From an uncultured Mollicutes bacterium (GTDB lineage Bacteria; Bacillota_I; Bacilli_A; ML615J-28; CAG-313), in contig UQBM01000020.1 in NCBI GenBank assembly GCA_900539265.1, forward strand, positions 1 through 35,281: 35,281 nt of DNA, read 5' to 3'. Each line of letters starts with the position of its first letter. The first letter of the stretch is position 1. The notes below the pieces were generated by a model. The model ran no database searches and was not told the DNA's origin. It worked only from the letters and a program-made list of their open reading frames with translations. This document shows, piece by piece, positions 8,695 through 16,746 of this stretch. The position numbers and the translations under genes were made by a program.

Positions 8695-8741
8695 AAATAT
8701 TAAAATATTTAAGTAAAATCAAGAAAAATATATCATTTTAG

Positions 8742-8770
8742 TTGAAAAAAAGTTATAATTTTATTATAAT
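8742..8770 (+). promoter_or_regulatory. Sigma-A promoter of the HU gene
   Basis: TTGAAA (8742-8747), 17-base spacer, TATAAT (8765-8770). HU can therefore be transcribed independently of spoIVA. Confidence 0.7.
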
Positions 8771-8787
8771 TATTATGGTGATAACAA

Positions 8788-9066
8788 ATGACAAAAAGTG
8801 AATTAATAAAAAAAATTCATCATAATAATGAATTGAATTTTGTTGAAGTAGAAAAAATCGTAAATGAAGTATTAATGGAAATAACAAATGGATTATTAGA
8901 GGATGGTAAGGTTGTTTTAACTGGTTTTGGTACTTTTGAAAAATATTATCAAGAAGGTTATGATGGAATTAATCCCTCAACCGGTGAGAAATTAGTAGTT
9001 GATGGAAGTTATAAAATTCGTTTTAGTTCTAGTAAAAAATTGAAAGAAATAGTTAATGAAAAATAA
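8788..9066 (+). CDS. HU-family DNA-binding protein, divergent and acidic
   Basis: A 92-aa protein of the HU/IHF fold: N-terminal helical dimerisation region, the GFGTFE turn, then NPSTGE at the arm tip. It departs from ordinary HU: most arm arginines and lysines are missing (the usual RNPxTGE is INPSTGE), and by hand count it has 13 Lys/Arg against 15 Asp/Glu, so it is net acidic whereas HU is normally strongly basic. GGTGAT precedes the ATG. It sits after spoIVA, the position of hbs in Bacillus, and has its own vegetative-type promoter. It could be the main HU of this lineage or a specialised paralogue; I therefore withhold a symbol. Confidence 0.88.
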   Translation: MTKSELIKKIHHNNELNFVEVEKIVNEVLMEITNGLLEDGKVVLTGFGTFEKYYQEGYDGINPSTGEKLVVDGSYKIRFSSSKKLKEIVNEK

Positions 9067-9095
9067 AAATCCGTATCAAATTTGATACGGATTTT
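9066..9095. terminator. Bidirectional terminator between the HU gene and the CPBP protease gene
   Basis: A perfect 15+15-base palindrome (AAAATCCGTATCAAA and its complement) ending in a T run on either strand, between convergent genes. Confidence 0.85.
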
Positions 9096-9098
9096 ATA

Positions 9099-10055
9099 TT
9101 ATAAACTACCACTATACATTAATAAAAGATTCATAATCAAAGAAATAAAATTATTTACAAAATGAATTAAAATACTTGGAATAATATTACCATTTGATTT
9201 ATGATATACATAAGAAATGGCAAAAGCTTGACCAAGATAACTAAAAATATAGACAAATTCGGTATATAAATCAATCCATTTAGCATCTTTGGTAACTATT
9301 TCAAGAAGTATTGTAAGACAAGCTGGAACTACATGAATACTTGCAAAAATAATTGATGAAATAATAACAGTTTTAAGTGTATTATGCTTGAAAAGGCCAA
9401 AAAGGGCTTTTCTAAAAATTAATTCTTCAAGTATTGGTGCAAGAATAACTGTCATAATGCTAATTAGTACTAAATTTAAGCCACCACTTTTCATAATGGT
9501 GTTAATGACTTCTTGATTTTCCGAAGTTCCACCAGTATCAATCCAAAAAGTTAAAATTGATACAATAATACCTGATATGATGATGCCACCATACATTATT
9601 AGAATACCTAATCCAGTCCATTTCCAATAAAAAGCTTGATTTTGGCCAAATGTTTTAATGTCTTTTTTAATAATTGGGAAAAAAATAGGTATTAGAGTCC
9701 CACAGGCTCCTACATAAGTTAGAAAATTTGTCCAAGCAAGAGCATTTGTTAGATATTTATTATAAATGGCACTACCTTCAATCAATTCATTGGGATCAAT
9801 ATGATGGATAGCAAGCCATATAGGTGTAAATACAAGTTGTACAATTACAGAAAAAATATAAAAAAAGAAAAAATATAAAGCAATTGACAGTATATATTTA
9901 GTCTTATTTGGCTTATTTTCTAAATAGAAAGGATCACTATCATTAGGATTTTCTTGATTATTAATAACAATTTGTTCTTTGATATCAATTCCACATCTAA
10001 TACAAAAATTATTATCATTATCATTGATTTGACCACAATTTCTACAATATTTCAT
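9099..10055 (-). CDS. Zinc-ribbon CPBP-family intramembrane protease
   Basis: A 318-aa membrane protein with an N-terminal zinc ribbon (Cys4, Cys7, Cys18, Cys21), a linker, and several TM helices. It carries the CPBP (CAAX protease and bacteriocin-processing, Abi) motifs: EELIFRK at 210-216 (Glu210, Glu211, Arg215), FASIH ending at His241, and HFVNN at 298-302. Family members are glutamate proteases; bacterial ones process peptides or confer bacteriocin self-immunity, but most are uncharacterised. AGGAG lies upstream of the ATG. It is monocistronic, convergent with the HU gene and divergent from gerM. No bacteriocin gene is nearby, so the substrate is unknown. Confidence 0.85.
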   Translation of the reverse strand: MKYCRNCGQINDNDNNFCIRCGIDIKEQIVINNQENPNDSDPFYLENKPNKTKYILSIALYFFFFYIFSVIVQLVFTPIWLAIHHIDPNELIEGSAIYNKYLTNALAWTNFLTYVGACGTLIPIFFPIIKKDIKTFGQNQAFYWKWTGLGILIMYGGIIISGIIVSILTFWIDTGGTSENQEVINTIMKSGGLNLVLISIMTVILAPILEELIFRKALFGLFKHNTLKTVIISSIIFASIHVVPACLTILLEIVTKDAKWIDLYTEFVYIFSYLGQAFAISYVYHKSNGNIIPSILIHFVNNFISLIMNLLLMYSGSL

Positions 10056-10079
10056 AATATTTAATCTCCTTTTTATTTG

Positions 10080-10088
10080 ATTATATCA
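10080..10088 (-). promoter_or_regulatory. Extended -10 promoter of the CPBP protease gene
   Basis: On the minus strand TGA-TATAAT, 25 bases before the start codon and just upstream of AGGAG. Confidence 0.5.
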
Positions 10089-10164
10089 TAAAAATAAGAA
10101 AAATTAAAGCAATTAGTAATATATTAATTTAGTAATGAATAAAATTAATTGAAGAGGTGTTATA

Positions 10165-11013
10165 ATGAAAAAGAAAATTATCTTAGTGGTTGCCGTTTTA
10201 GCAATATTGATTACTTTAATATGCATCCCCAAAACAACTTATCAAAAATGGTTTGGAAAAACGCCAAATGATAATCCTATAGATACCAATAAAGAATATC
10301 AAACTATTTTTGTAGTAGATGAAAAAAATAAACTTGTTGGTTTGAGAGTACCAGTTGAAGAAATTGAAGAAGATCAAATTGCTCAAAAATGGAATTTATT
10401 AACATCCCAAATGAATAAAATTCCTCAAGGATATTCCTCGCCAATCACACCATCAACCGTTTTGAATGATTATAAAATTGAAGATAATAAGTTAATATTA
10501 AATGTTTCAGAAGATATTTTAAGATCATCGGGACGGCTTGCTATTGAATCACTTGCTTGGACCTTTTGTAATGATGAAATTAATGAAGTTGTTCTAAGAG
10601 TAGATGAAAATGTCGTTAATTTAATAAGTGATTATCAGTTTAATAAAATTTCTAAAGAAATTGGAACTAATTTTACTTATGAAACTTCATATTTATTTGA
10701 AGCTGACTATACGACTGTAGTTTTTTATGAAAATGACCTAATTCTTCCAGTAACCTATTTCTATAAAGATATTAATGAATATGATTTCATGATTAGTAAA
10801 ATATTTAGCGAAAACAATATAGAATTAACCGACTATACCTATACCGTAGATAATGAGAACTTAGTAATTCAAATTAATGATAATATTACAATGAGTGATT
10901 CTCTAAAGCAAACTTTAGAAGAAACTGTAAAATTGAATTTTAGTGTTGATGCTATGACAGTTAATGGTATCGATACTGTATTATATGAAAAAACATTTGT
11001 AGAGGTTAATTAA
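10165..11013 (+). CDS. gerM: GerM-like sporulation protein (two GerMN domains)
   Basis: A membrane-anchored exported protein: TM or signal anchor at residues 3-21, then two tandem GerMN-type alpha/beta domains (about 45-150 and 175-275). The first has the family pattern of a basic-hydrophobic entry, an IP-x-G turn, a VSED-type strand and a helix with ESLAWTF followed by VVLRVDENV. In Bacillus GerM works with the SpoIIIA-SpoIIQ channel between mother cell and forespore and affects germination. Context agrees: in Bacillus gerM lies just before rph and the rdgB homologue ysnA, and here rdgB follows directly (rph is absent). GAGG precedes the ATG. Sequence similarity is modest, so the symbol rests partly on neighbourhood. 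Confidence 0.75.
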   Translation: MKKKIILVVAVLAILITLICIPKTTYQKWFGKTPNDNPIDTNKEYQTIFVVDEKNKLVGLRVPVEEIEEDQIAQKWNLLTSQMNKIPQGYSSPITPSTVLNDYKIEDNKLILNVSEDILRSSGRLAIESLAWTFCNDEINEVVLRVDENVVNLISDYQFNKISKEIGTNFTYETSYLFEADYTTVVFYENDLILPVTYFYKDINEYDFMISKIFSENNIELTDYTYTVDNENLVIQINDNITMSDSLKQTLEETVKLNFSVDAMTVNGIDTVLYEKTFVEVN

Positions 11014-11045
11014 CTTTTGGTTAATTGCCTCCAAATGTTCTTTTT
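10992..11045 (+). terminator. Terminator after gerM
   Basis: A long hairpin starting inside the gerM 3' end: AACATTTG pairs with CAAATGTT, GAGG with CCTC, and AATTAAC with GTTAATT, with small internal mismatches and a TTTTG loop; CTTTTT follows. Confidence 0.75.
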
Positions 11046-11047
11046 GC

Positions 11048-11076
11048 TTTATCTTTTTGTTTTTATTTAGTATAAT
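11048..11076 (+). promoter_or_regulatory. Sigma-A promoter of rdgB
   Basis: TATAAT at 11071-11076 with a weak -35 TTTATC at 11048-11053 (17-base spacer), 18 bases before the start codon. Confidence 0.5.
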
Positions 11077-11094
11077 AGTAAAAGAGGTATAGTG

Positions 11095-11700
11095 ATGAAA
11101 ATTTTATTAGGAACCAAAAATGATCATAAAATAATTGAAATGACAAGAATTATAAATACATATGCTAAAGATAATAATAAAGAATTTGAAATATTTTCTC
11201 TCAAAGATTTTAGCGATATAATAGAACCAAATGAAAATGGTCATTCATTTGTCGAAAATGCTATGATTAAGGCTAGATATTATTATGATTTTTTTAAAAT
11301 AGCTACTATTGCAGATGACTCAGGATTAGAAGTAGAAGCTTTAAACAATGAACCTGGCATTTATAGTGCTAGATATGCTTCGAATGATGATAAAAATAGT
11401 ACAGATCAAGAAAATAGAAATAAACTTTTATATAAAATGAAGAATGTAGAAAAGCGTAATGCTCATTTTTGTTGTGCAATTGCTTATTATGATGGAAGAC
11501 TGATGAAATATAGTGTTGCTAATACTTTTGGTAAAATATTGGATAAAGAAATTGGTAATAATGGTTTTGGATATGACTCTTTATTTTTTAGTGATGATTT
11601 AGGAAAACCTCTCGGTCTTGCAAGTGATGAAGAAAAGGATTTAATTAGTCATCGTGGCAAAGCACTTAGACAATTATTAAATGATATGAAGAAAGATTAA
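11095..11700 (+). CDS. rdgB: RdgB/HAM1 non-canonical purine NTP pyrophosphatase
   Basis: Hydrolyses dITP, XTP and ITP to monophosphates and so keeps deaminated purines out of nucleic acids. Signatures: GTKNDHK at residues 6-12 (substrate loop), ENAMIKA at 54-60, and ADDSGLEV at 73-80 with the catalytic and metal-binding aspartates. It is 201 aa from the ATG at 11095; GTG at 11092 would add one residue. AGAGGT is correctly spaced. It is the downstream neighbour of gerM as in Bacillus, but with its own promoter. Confidence 0.95.
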   Translation: MKILLGTKNDHKIIEMTRIINTYAKDNNKEFEIFSLKDFSDIIEPNENGHSFVENAMIKARYYYDFFKIATIADDSGLEVEALNNEPGIYSARYASNDDKNSTDQENRNKLLYKMKNVEKRNAHFCCAIAYYDGRLMKYSVANTFGKILDKEIGNNGFGYDSLFFSDDLGKPLGLASDEEKDLISHRGKALRQLLNDMKKD

Positions 11701-11732
11701 TATAATTGTGAAAAAATTTTTTACCACATTAT

Positions 11733-11761
11733 TTTACAAAATATAGAAAATATTGTATAAT
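11733..11761 (+). promoter_or_regulatory. Strong sigma-A promoter of rpsU
   Basis: TTTACA (11733-11738), 17-base spacer, TATAAT (11756-11761). Confidence 0.75.
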
Positions 11762-11804
11762 ATTAGTGTTTATAAGTAAGGGTATGAAAGGGGTGACTAA
11801 AGAG

Positions 11805-11984
11805 ATGCCAAAAACTGTTGTTAGAGAAAATGATACATTAGATGAAGCTTTAAAGAGATTCAAACGAGATGTTTCAAGATCAGGAACCCTTGTTGAAGCC
11901 CGCAAACGTCAACATTATATGAAACCTAGCGATGTTCGTAAAGAAAAAAGAAGAGCTGCTAGGAAGAATGGTAGTCGTCATTAA
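11805..11984 (+). CDS. rpsU: 30S ribosomal protein S21
   Basis: A 59-aa basic protein of the small ribosomal subunit, acting near the anti-Shine-Dalgarno end of 16S rRNA in initiation. It starts MPKTVVREND and contains the characteristic LDEALKRFKRD and RKRQHY segments and a Lys/Arg-rich C-terminus. I start at the ATG at 11805, with AAGGGGTGA upstream; the longer frame from 11766 begins only 4 bases after the -10 and is not plausible. It is followed by its own terminator. It lies upstream of yqfC as in Bacillus, but yqeY, which usually follows rpsU, is absent. Confidence 0.96.
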   Translation: MPKTVVRENDTLDEALKRFKRDVSRSGTLVEARKRQHYMKPSDVRKEKRRAARKNGSRH

Positions 11985-11991
11985 AAATATG

Positions 11992-12020
11992 CTGTCACAT
12001 TGTGACAGTTTTTATTTTTT
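11992..12020 (+). terminator. Intrinsic terminator after rpsU
   Basis: CTGTCACA / TGTGACAG inverted repeat followed by a long T-rich run. Confidence 0.8.
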
Positions 12021-12072
12021 ATTTAGACGTATGATTAGATGTTTTGGTGAATATAATGTATAGGTGATAGAA

Positions 12073-12318
12073 ATGAGTTTTGTTAATAGTGAGTTAAATT
12101 TAGCTAAAATATCACTTTTTATTGATAAAAATAAAAAAATTTACAAAACAACTTTATATAATATGGGAAAAATAATAACCTTTAATGAAAATATGATTGT
12201 CCTTGATTTTTATAGCATTGAGGGTATTGACTTAAAAATTATTAAGTTGGAGGAAAAAGAAATTGAAATTGAGGGAACGATTACCAAAGTTACATATCAG
12301 GAAACCACAGAAATATAA
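12073..12318 (+). CDS. yqfC: YqfC/YabP-family sporulation protein
   Basis: An 81-aa all-beta protein of the YabP/YqfC fold; the alternating hydrophobic pattern with ITFNENMIVLDF, then GIDLKI and EIEGTI, is typical. In Bacillus yqfC is expressed in the mother cell under sigma-E and, with yqfD, is needed for efficient sporulation at the engulfed stage. AGGTGA sits 6 bases before the ATG at 12073; a GTG at 12064 is in frame but lies inside that ribosome site. It overlaps yqfD by 56 bases. A -10-like TATAAT at 12052-12057 precedes it, without a clear -35. Small size makes the family call less than certain, but the yqfD partner supports it. Confidence 0.8.
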   Translation: MSFVNSELNLAKISLFIDKNKKIYKTTLYNMGKIITFNENMIVLDFYSIEGIDLKIIKLEEKEIEIEGTITKVTYQETTEI

Positions 12319-13426
12319 TCATTATCGATATCATTTATTTATTAAAAAGGAAGTTTTTGATAAAATGGTTTTAACAAAAATTTATAATATTAATATAAAG
12401 GATGAGGTTGTTGATTTTGATTGTAATCAAGAAATTATTAAAAAATTAGATAAAGAAGAGGTTGAATATGAGAAATTCGATCGAGTAAAAAGTTTTTTTC
12501 AAAAAAATTCTCATAAAGCAACTATTTCAATTATTTTTTTAACTTTTATAATAATAATTTTTTTTATTAATCAATTTTTGATACGAGAAATTATTTTTGA
12601 GGATAATAAGTATAAAAACGATTTAGTATATGAATATGTAGAATCATATTCCAAAAAATTAGGACCATATATTGTTCTAAATGATTCAATTGCAAATATT
12701 TCTAAAGAATTGCGAAAAAAATTTTATCAATATGCTTATATAGGATTAAATAAGAGAGGTTCAAAATTAATAATTGAAATTATTTATCAAGATATTCAAG
12801 ATAATCAAAAAAAAGATGAACAAAGGATTGGTGAGTATTATGCAAATGCTGATGCCACAATTAATTATATTAATTTAAGTTCTGGTCAGGTTGTTATAAA
12901 ATATAATGATGTAGTTAAAAAAGGAGATTTAATTGCTACTAGTAATTTGCAATATTTAGACAACTTGTATAGTAGTGATAAAATGGTGCCATTAATAGGT
13001 GAAATTTTAGGAAATGTCAAAGAATATTATGAGATTGAAGTATTGAAAAATGAAGAAATAGAGTTTTTTACTGGCAATAAGCAACAATTTTATACTTTAG
13101 ATTTTTCTAAAAAGATATTGTTTTCCCAAAAAAATCCATATGAAAACTATTTTATTACTAAATATAATTTATTTAAAGTAGGAAAATTTCAAATTGTAAA
13201 AAATATTATATATGAAAGGGATACTACCAATATTGTAAGAACTAGAAAAGAAGCTCAAGACTATGCACTTATTAAAATATATCAAGATTACGAATCTAAT
13301 CGCACATCAAAGAAGGAAAAAATTGATTCAATAAATTTGATAAATTTCATTGAATATGAAGATCGATATTATTTTAAATTTATCATTGATGCTTGCAAAA
13401 ATATTGTGGAATTTAAACCATTTTGA
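12263..13426 (+). CDS. yqfD: YqfD-family stage IV sporulation protein
   Basis: A 387-aa protein with an N-terminal cytoplasmic domain, one TM helix (about 87-106) and a large extracytoplasmic domain, the YqfD architecture. In Bacillus yqfD is a mother-cell sporulation gene of still unclear mechanism. The start is a TTG at 12263: GGAGG at 12249-12253 is well placed for it, and the first in-frame ATG, at 12365, has no ribosome site and would cut the N-terminal domain. This makes a 56-base overlap with yqfC, strongly suggesting translational coupling. The stop is TGA, which shows that UGA is not read as Trp here. Confidence 0.85.
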   Translation: MKLRERLPKLHIRKPQKYNHYRYHLFIKKEVFDKMVLTKIYNINIKDEVVDFDCNQEIIKKLDKEEVEYEKFDRVKSFFQKNSHKATISIIFLTFIIIIFFINQFLIREIIFEDNKYKNDLVYEYVESYSKKLGPYIVLNDSIANISKELRKKFYQYAYIGLNKRGSKLIIEIIYQDIQDNQKKDEQRIGEYYANADATINYINLSSGQVVIKYNDVVKKGDLIATSNLQYLDNLYSSDKMVPLIGEILGNVKEYYEIEVLKNEEIEFFTGNKQQFYTLDFSKKILFSQKNPYENYFITKYNLFKVGKFQIVKNIIYERDTTNIVRTRKEAQDYALIKIYQDYESNRTSKKEKIDSINLINFIEYEDRYYFKFIIDACKNIVEFKPF

Positions 13427-13458
13427 CAAAAGTTAGTATATTTGCTAACTTTTTTAAT
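13427..13458 (+). terminator. Intrinsic terminator after yqfD
   Basis: AAAAGTTAG / CTAACTTTT stem with an 8-base loop followed by TTTAATTT. Confidence 0.8.
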
Positions 13459-13465
13459 TTGTCTA

Positions 13466-13494
13466 TTGACGATTTTGCAAAATTTTGGTATAAT
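13466..13494 (+). promoter_or_regulatory. Strong sigma-A promoter of glyS
   Basis: TTGACG (13466-13471), 17-base spacer, TATAAT (13489-13494), also with an extended TGG. Confidence 0.8.
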
Positions 13495-13514
13495 ATATAA
13501 GTAAAATGGCATTA

Positions 13515-13524
13515 ATGTGCACAT
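13515..13524. promoter_or_regulatory. 10-bp palindrome in the glyS leader
   Basis: ATGTGCACAT, a perfect dyad about 15-20 bases past the expected transcription start and before the ribosome site. It could be an operator or a small leader hairpin; no regulator is identified. Confidence 0.25.
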
Positions 13525-13545
13525 GTGTAGAAAAGAGGAATTAAT

Positions 13546-14913
13546 ATGGAAATGACGATGGATAAATTTGTAGCTTACCTAAAACAACTTGGTTTTGTAT
13601 ACCAAGGTAGTGAAATATATGGTGGACTTGCTAATACTTGGGATTATGGTCCTCTTGGCGTTGAATTAAAAAATAATTTAAAAAAATTATGGTGGAAAAC
13701 TTTTGTACAATCATCTGTTAATAATGTAGGAATTGATTCAGCAATTTTAATGAATCCTCAAACTTGGGTTGCAACTGGACATGTTGGTGGATTTAGCGAT
13801 CCTTTGATCGATTGTAAATGTTGTAATACTAGATATCGTGCGGATAAGTTAATAGAAGATTTTACTCATGGAAGCGAAACAGGTGATGGATGGGATAATG
13901 ATAGATTATATAATTATGTAATGGATAATAAAATTCCTTGTCCAAATTGTGGAAAAACGAACTTTACTGAAATTAGAAAATTTAATTTAATGTTTCAAAC
14001 GCATCAAGGTGTTGTTGAGGATGCCAAGACTGTTGTGTATTTACGACCTGAAACAGCACAAGGTATTTTTTTAAACTTTAAAAATGTACAAAGAACTACT
14101 CGTAAAAAAGTTCCTTTTGGTATTTGTCAAATTGGTAAGAGTTTTAGAAATGAAATTACACCTGGTAATTTTATTTTTAGAACGCGTGAATTTGAACAAA
14201 TGGAATTAGAATTTTTTTGTAAGCCTGGTACTGATCTTGAATGGTTTAAATATTGGAAACAATTTTGTATTAATTTTTTAAAAGATTTAGGGATAAGAGA
14301 GGAATTAATTAGATCACGTGATCATGAAAAAGAAGAATTAAGTTTTTATTCTAATGCAACAACCGATTTAGAATTTAAATTTTTCTTTGGTTGGGGTGAG
14401 CTTTGGGGAATTGCTGATAGAACAGATTATGATTTATCAATGCATCAAAAACATTCTGGTGAGAATTTAGAATATCTTGATCCTGAAACTAATGAAAAAT
14501 ATTTACCATATGTCATTGAACCAAGTTTAGGTGTTGAAAGATTATTACTTGCAGTTTTAACAAGTGCATATGAAGAAGAAACTTTAAGTGATGGAGAAAC
14601 AAGAGAAGTGTTGCACTTTGATCCTCGCGTAGCTCCTATTAAGATGGCAGTTTTGCCTCTTGTTAATAAATTAAATGATAAGGCTTTAGAACTTTATCAA
14701 ATGTTAAAAAAATATTTTGTTTGTGAGTATGATTCTAGTGGAAAAATAGGTAAAAGATATCGCCGCCAAGATTCGATTGGTACTCCATATTGTATAACAG
14801 TGGATTTTGAAACATTAGAAGATAATTCTGTTACTATTCGTAATCGAGACTCAATGGAGCAATTTAGAATAAATATCGATGATCTTCTAAAGTATTTTAA
14901 TGATAAATTTTAA
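13546..14913 (+). CDS. glyS: Glycyl-tRNA synthetase, single-chain (alpha2) type
   Basis: Charges tRNA-Gly. This is the class II alpha2 enzyme (GlyQS, sometimes named glyQS), not the alpha/beta tetramer of Bacillus subtilis. Seen in order: the N-terminal GLANTWDYGPLG block, a zinc-binding insertion with CKCC and CPNC pairs (about 85-137), RPETAQG with the class II motif 2 region, EPSLGVERLLLAVL as motif 3, and a C-terminal anticodon-binding domain starting near VAPIKMAVLPL. It has 455 aa and GAGGA before the ATG. It replaces the Bacillus glyQ-glyS pair at the same chromosomal position upstream of dnaG. The leader is too short for a T-box. Confidence 0.96.
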   Translation: MEMTMDKFVAYLKQLGFVYQGSEIYGGLANTWDYGPLGVELKNNLKKLWWKTFVQSSVNNVGIDSAILMNPQTWVATGHVGGFSDPLIDCKCCNTRYRADKLIEDFTHGSETGDGWDNDRLYNYVMDNKIPCPNCGKTNFTEIRKFNLMFQTHQGVVEDAKTVVYLRPETAQGIFLNFKNVQRTTRKKVPFGICQIGKSFRNEITPGNFIFRTREFEQMELEFFCKPGTDLEWFKYWKQFCINFLKDLGIREELIRSRDHEKEELSFYSNATTDLEFKFFFGWGELWGIADRTDYDLSMHQKHSGENLEYLDPETNEKYLPYVIEPSLGVERLLLAVLTSAYEEETLSDGETREVLHFDPRVAPIKMAVLPLVNKLNDKALELYQMLKKYFVCEYDSSGKIGKRYRRQDSIGTPYCITVDFETLEDNSVTIRNRDSMEQFRINIDDLLKYFNDKF

Positions 14914-14934
14914 AAAATTCAAAGGTGAGTAGAA

Positions 14935-16746
14935 ATGATCTCACAAAATATCAAAAAACAAATAATAGATCAAACAAATATTGTTGAGGTTGTTGGAGAA
15001 GTAGTTAAACTTACTAAAAAAGGAAGTAGTTATTTTGGTCTTTGCCCTTTTCATAATGATAATCATCCATCGATGAGTGTTAATAATGAAAAAAAGATAT
15101 TTAATTGCTTTAGTTGTAATACTAAAGGAAATGTTATTTATTTTATGTCACGATTTCATAATATTACCGATGATCAAGCAACAATTATGCTTGCAAAAAG
15201 ACTTGGAATTGAAATTAGTGAGGCCTCAACAAAAGAGGCTATAAAACAAGAAAGACTATTAAAAGTTATGAATGATGCAACTACTTTCTATCAATTTTAT
15301 TTAAATAATAGTGAAGAGGGATTAGAAGCTAAAAAATATTTACTAAATCGTGGAATTAGTGAAGATATTATAAAAAAACTTAAAATAGGTCTCTCATCAA
15401 GCGAAAAAAATTATTTATATTTAGCATTAAAGCAAAAGAATCATTCAGAACTTGATCAAATTGAGTTAGGTTTAATTAAAAATGATGATAGAAATAATAG
15501 TTATGATGTTTTTAGAAATCGAATTATTTTTCCTATTGAGAATAATAATGGTCAAGTTGTTGGTTTTAGTGGAAGAATTTACAATGATAATAACCAAGCA
15601 AAATATATCAATTCTTCTGATAATGAAATTTTTCATAAAGGAAAAATTCTATATAATTTTCATAATGCTATTCCTTCAATTAGAGAAAATAATAAAATAA
15701 TTATTTTTGAAGGATTTATGGATGTTATTGCTGCAATGCGATGTAATATCAATTATGGTGTAGCTACGATGGGAACTGCCCTTACAAATGATCATATTAA
15801 AGCAATTCTTAGTTTAACTAAAAATATAATACTTTGTTTTGATGGTGATGAGGCAGGTATTAATGCAATGAAGCGTTCCGCAATGCTTTTTGCAAATTAT
15901 CAAATTATTCCAAAAGCAATTGTTTTGCCATATAATCAAGATCCAGATGAATATTTAAAAGCAAATGGTATTGATAAATTTAATCAATATTTTGTAGCTA
16001 ATGAGAAAAATGTATATGCATATTTATATGATTTGGCCTCTAAAAAGTTTATTAAAGGGGATTTAGAATCAGCTGAAAACTTTAAAAAAGAAGTTTTTGA
16101 ATTTGCGCGTTTTTCTAAAACAAATACGATTGTTGAACATTTTATTAAGATGTTATCAGAAGATTTGGAAGTATCATTTGATACTTTAATGAAAGATTTT
16201 GGCAAAATGGATTATATTCATGCATTAAATGAGGTATTACCATTAGAAAAAGTTGAAACAAAGTCTAAAATTAAACCAGTAAAAATTAAGAAAAAAGTTT
16301 TTTTAGCATATAATATGTTGATTAAACATATGATTTTTTCAAAAAAAAAATTTATGGAGTTTAAAAATCAGATAGGTGATGAATTATATCTTGATAAAAA
16401 ATTAGCAATTCATTTTGAATTTGTGAAAAAAATGGAAATCTTTTATGCCGAAAATGAAAAAATGGATGAAGAAGATTTTATGGAGATATCTAAGAAACTA
16501 GATGAAGCAAATAATTCTTTAGCGTATAGTACTTTTGCCAAGGAAATCCTTGAAAAAGTAATTTCTAATATTAAGGATGATAACGAATTTATGCAGTGCC
16601 TTGATACCATAAATGATTGTAAAATAGATTTATCTGGTACAAGATTTTACAATAAAGCAATTTCATCGAGAAATATTGAAGATATTAAAAATTTTGAAAC
16701 TATTCGGAAAGAAAATGTAAAAATAATGTCTAAGGAGGAAAAATGA
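14935..16746 (+). CDS. dnaG: DNA primase
   Basis: Synthesises RNA primers at the replication fork. The N-terminal CHC2 zinc finger uses Cys37, His40, Cys58 and Cys61. The TOPRIM catalytic core shows EGFMDVIAAM starting at 259 and the metal-binding DGDEAG at 303. The Lys/Glu-rich C-terminal region (about 430-603) is the expected DnaB-interacting domain. It is 603 aa, normal length. AAGGTGAG precedes the ATG. The end overlaps the sigA start by 4 bases (ATGA), and its final codons carry the sigA ribosome site. Confidence 0.96.
   Translation: MISQNIKKQIIDQTNIVEVVGEVVKLTKKGSSYFGLCPFHNDNHPSMSVNNEKKIFNCFSCNTKGNVIYFMSRFHNITDDQATIMLAKRLGIEISEASTKEAIKQERLLKVMNDATTFYQFYLNNSEEGLEAKKYLLNRGISEDIIKKLKIGLSSSEKNYLYLALKQKNHSELDQIELGLIKNDDRNNSYDVFRNRIIFPIENNNGQVVGFSGRIYNDNNQAKYINSSDNEIFHKGKILYNFHNAIPSIRENNKIIIFEGFMDVIAAMRCNINYGVATMGTALTNDHIKAILSLTKNIILCFDGDEAGINAMKRSAMLFANYQIIPKAIVLPYNQDPDEYLKANGIDKFNQYFVANEKNVYAYLYDLASKKFIKGDLESAENFKKEVFEFARFSKTNTIVEHFIKMLSEDLEVSFDTLMKDFGKMDYIHALNEVLPLEKVETKSKIKPVKIKKKVFLAYNMLIKHMIFSKKKFMEFKNQIGDELYLDKKLAIHFEFVKKMEIFYAENEKMDEEDFMEISKKLDEANNSLAYSTFAKEILEKVISNIKDDNEFMQCLDTINDCKIDLSGTRFYNKAISSRNIEDIKNFETIRKENVKIMSKEEK

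Noticed and set aside
13424..13426. Mycoplasma genetic code (UGA = Trp), suggested by the low G+C
   Set aside because: yqfD and yqfO end naturally at TGA, Trp is written TGG throughout, and sporulation genes are present.
13426..13545. T-box riboswitch upstream of glyS
   Set aside because: Only about 45 bases lie between the expected transcription start and the ATG, with no specifier stem, T-box sequence or leader terminator; the hairpin present belongs to the end of yqfD.
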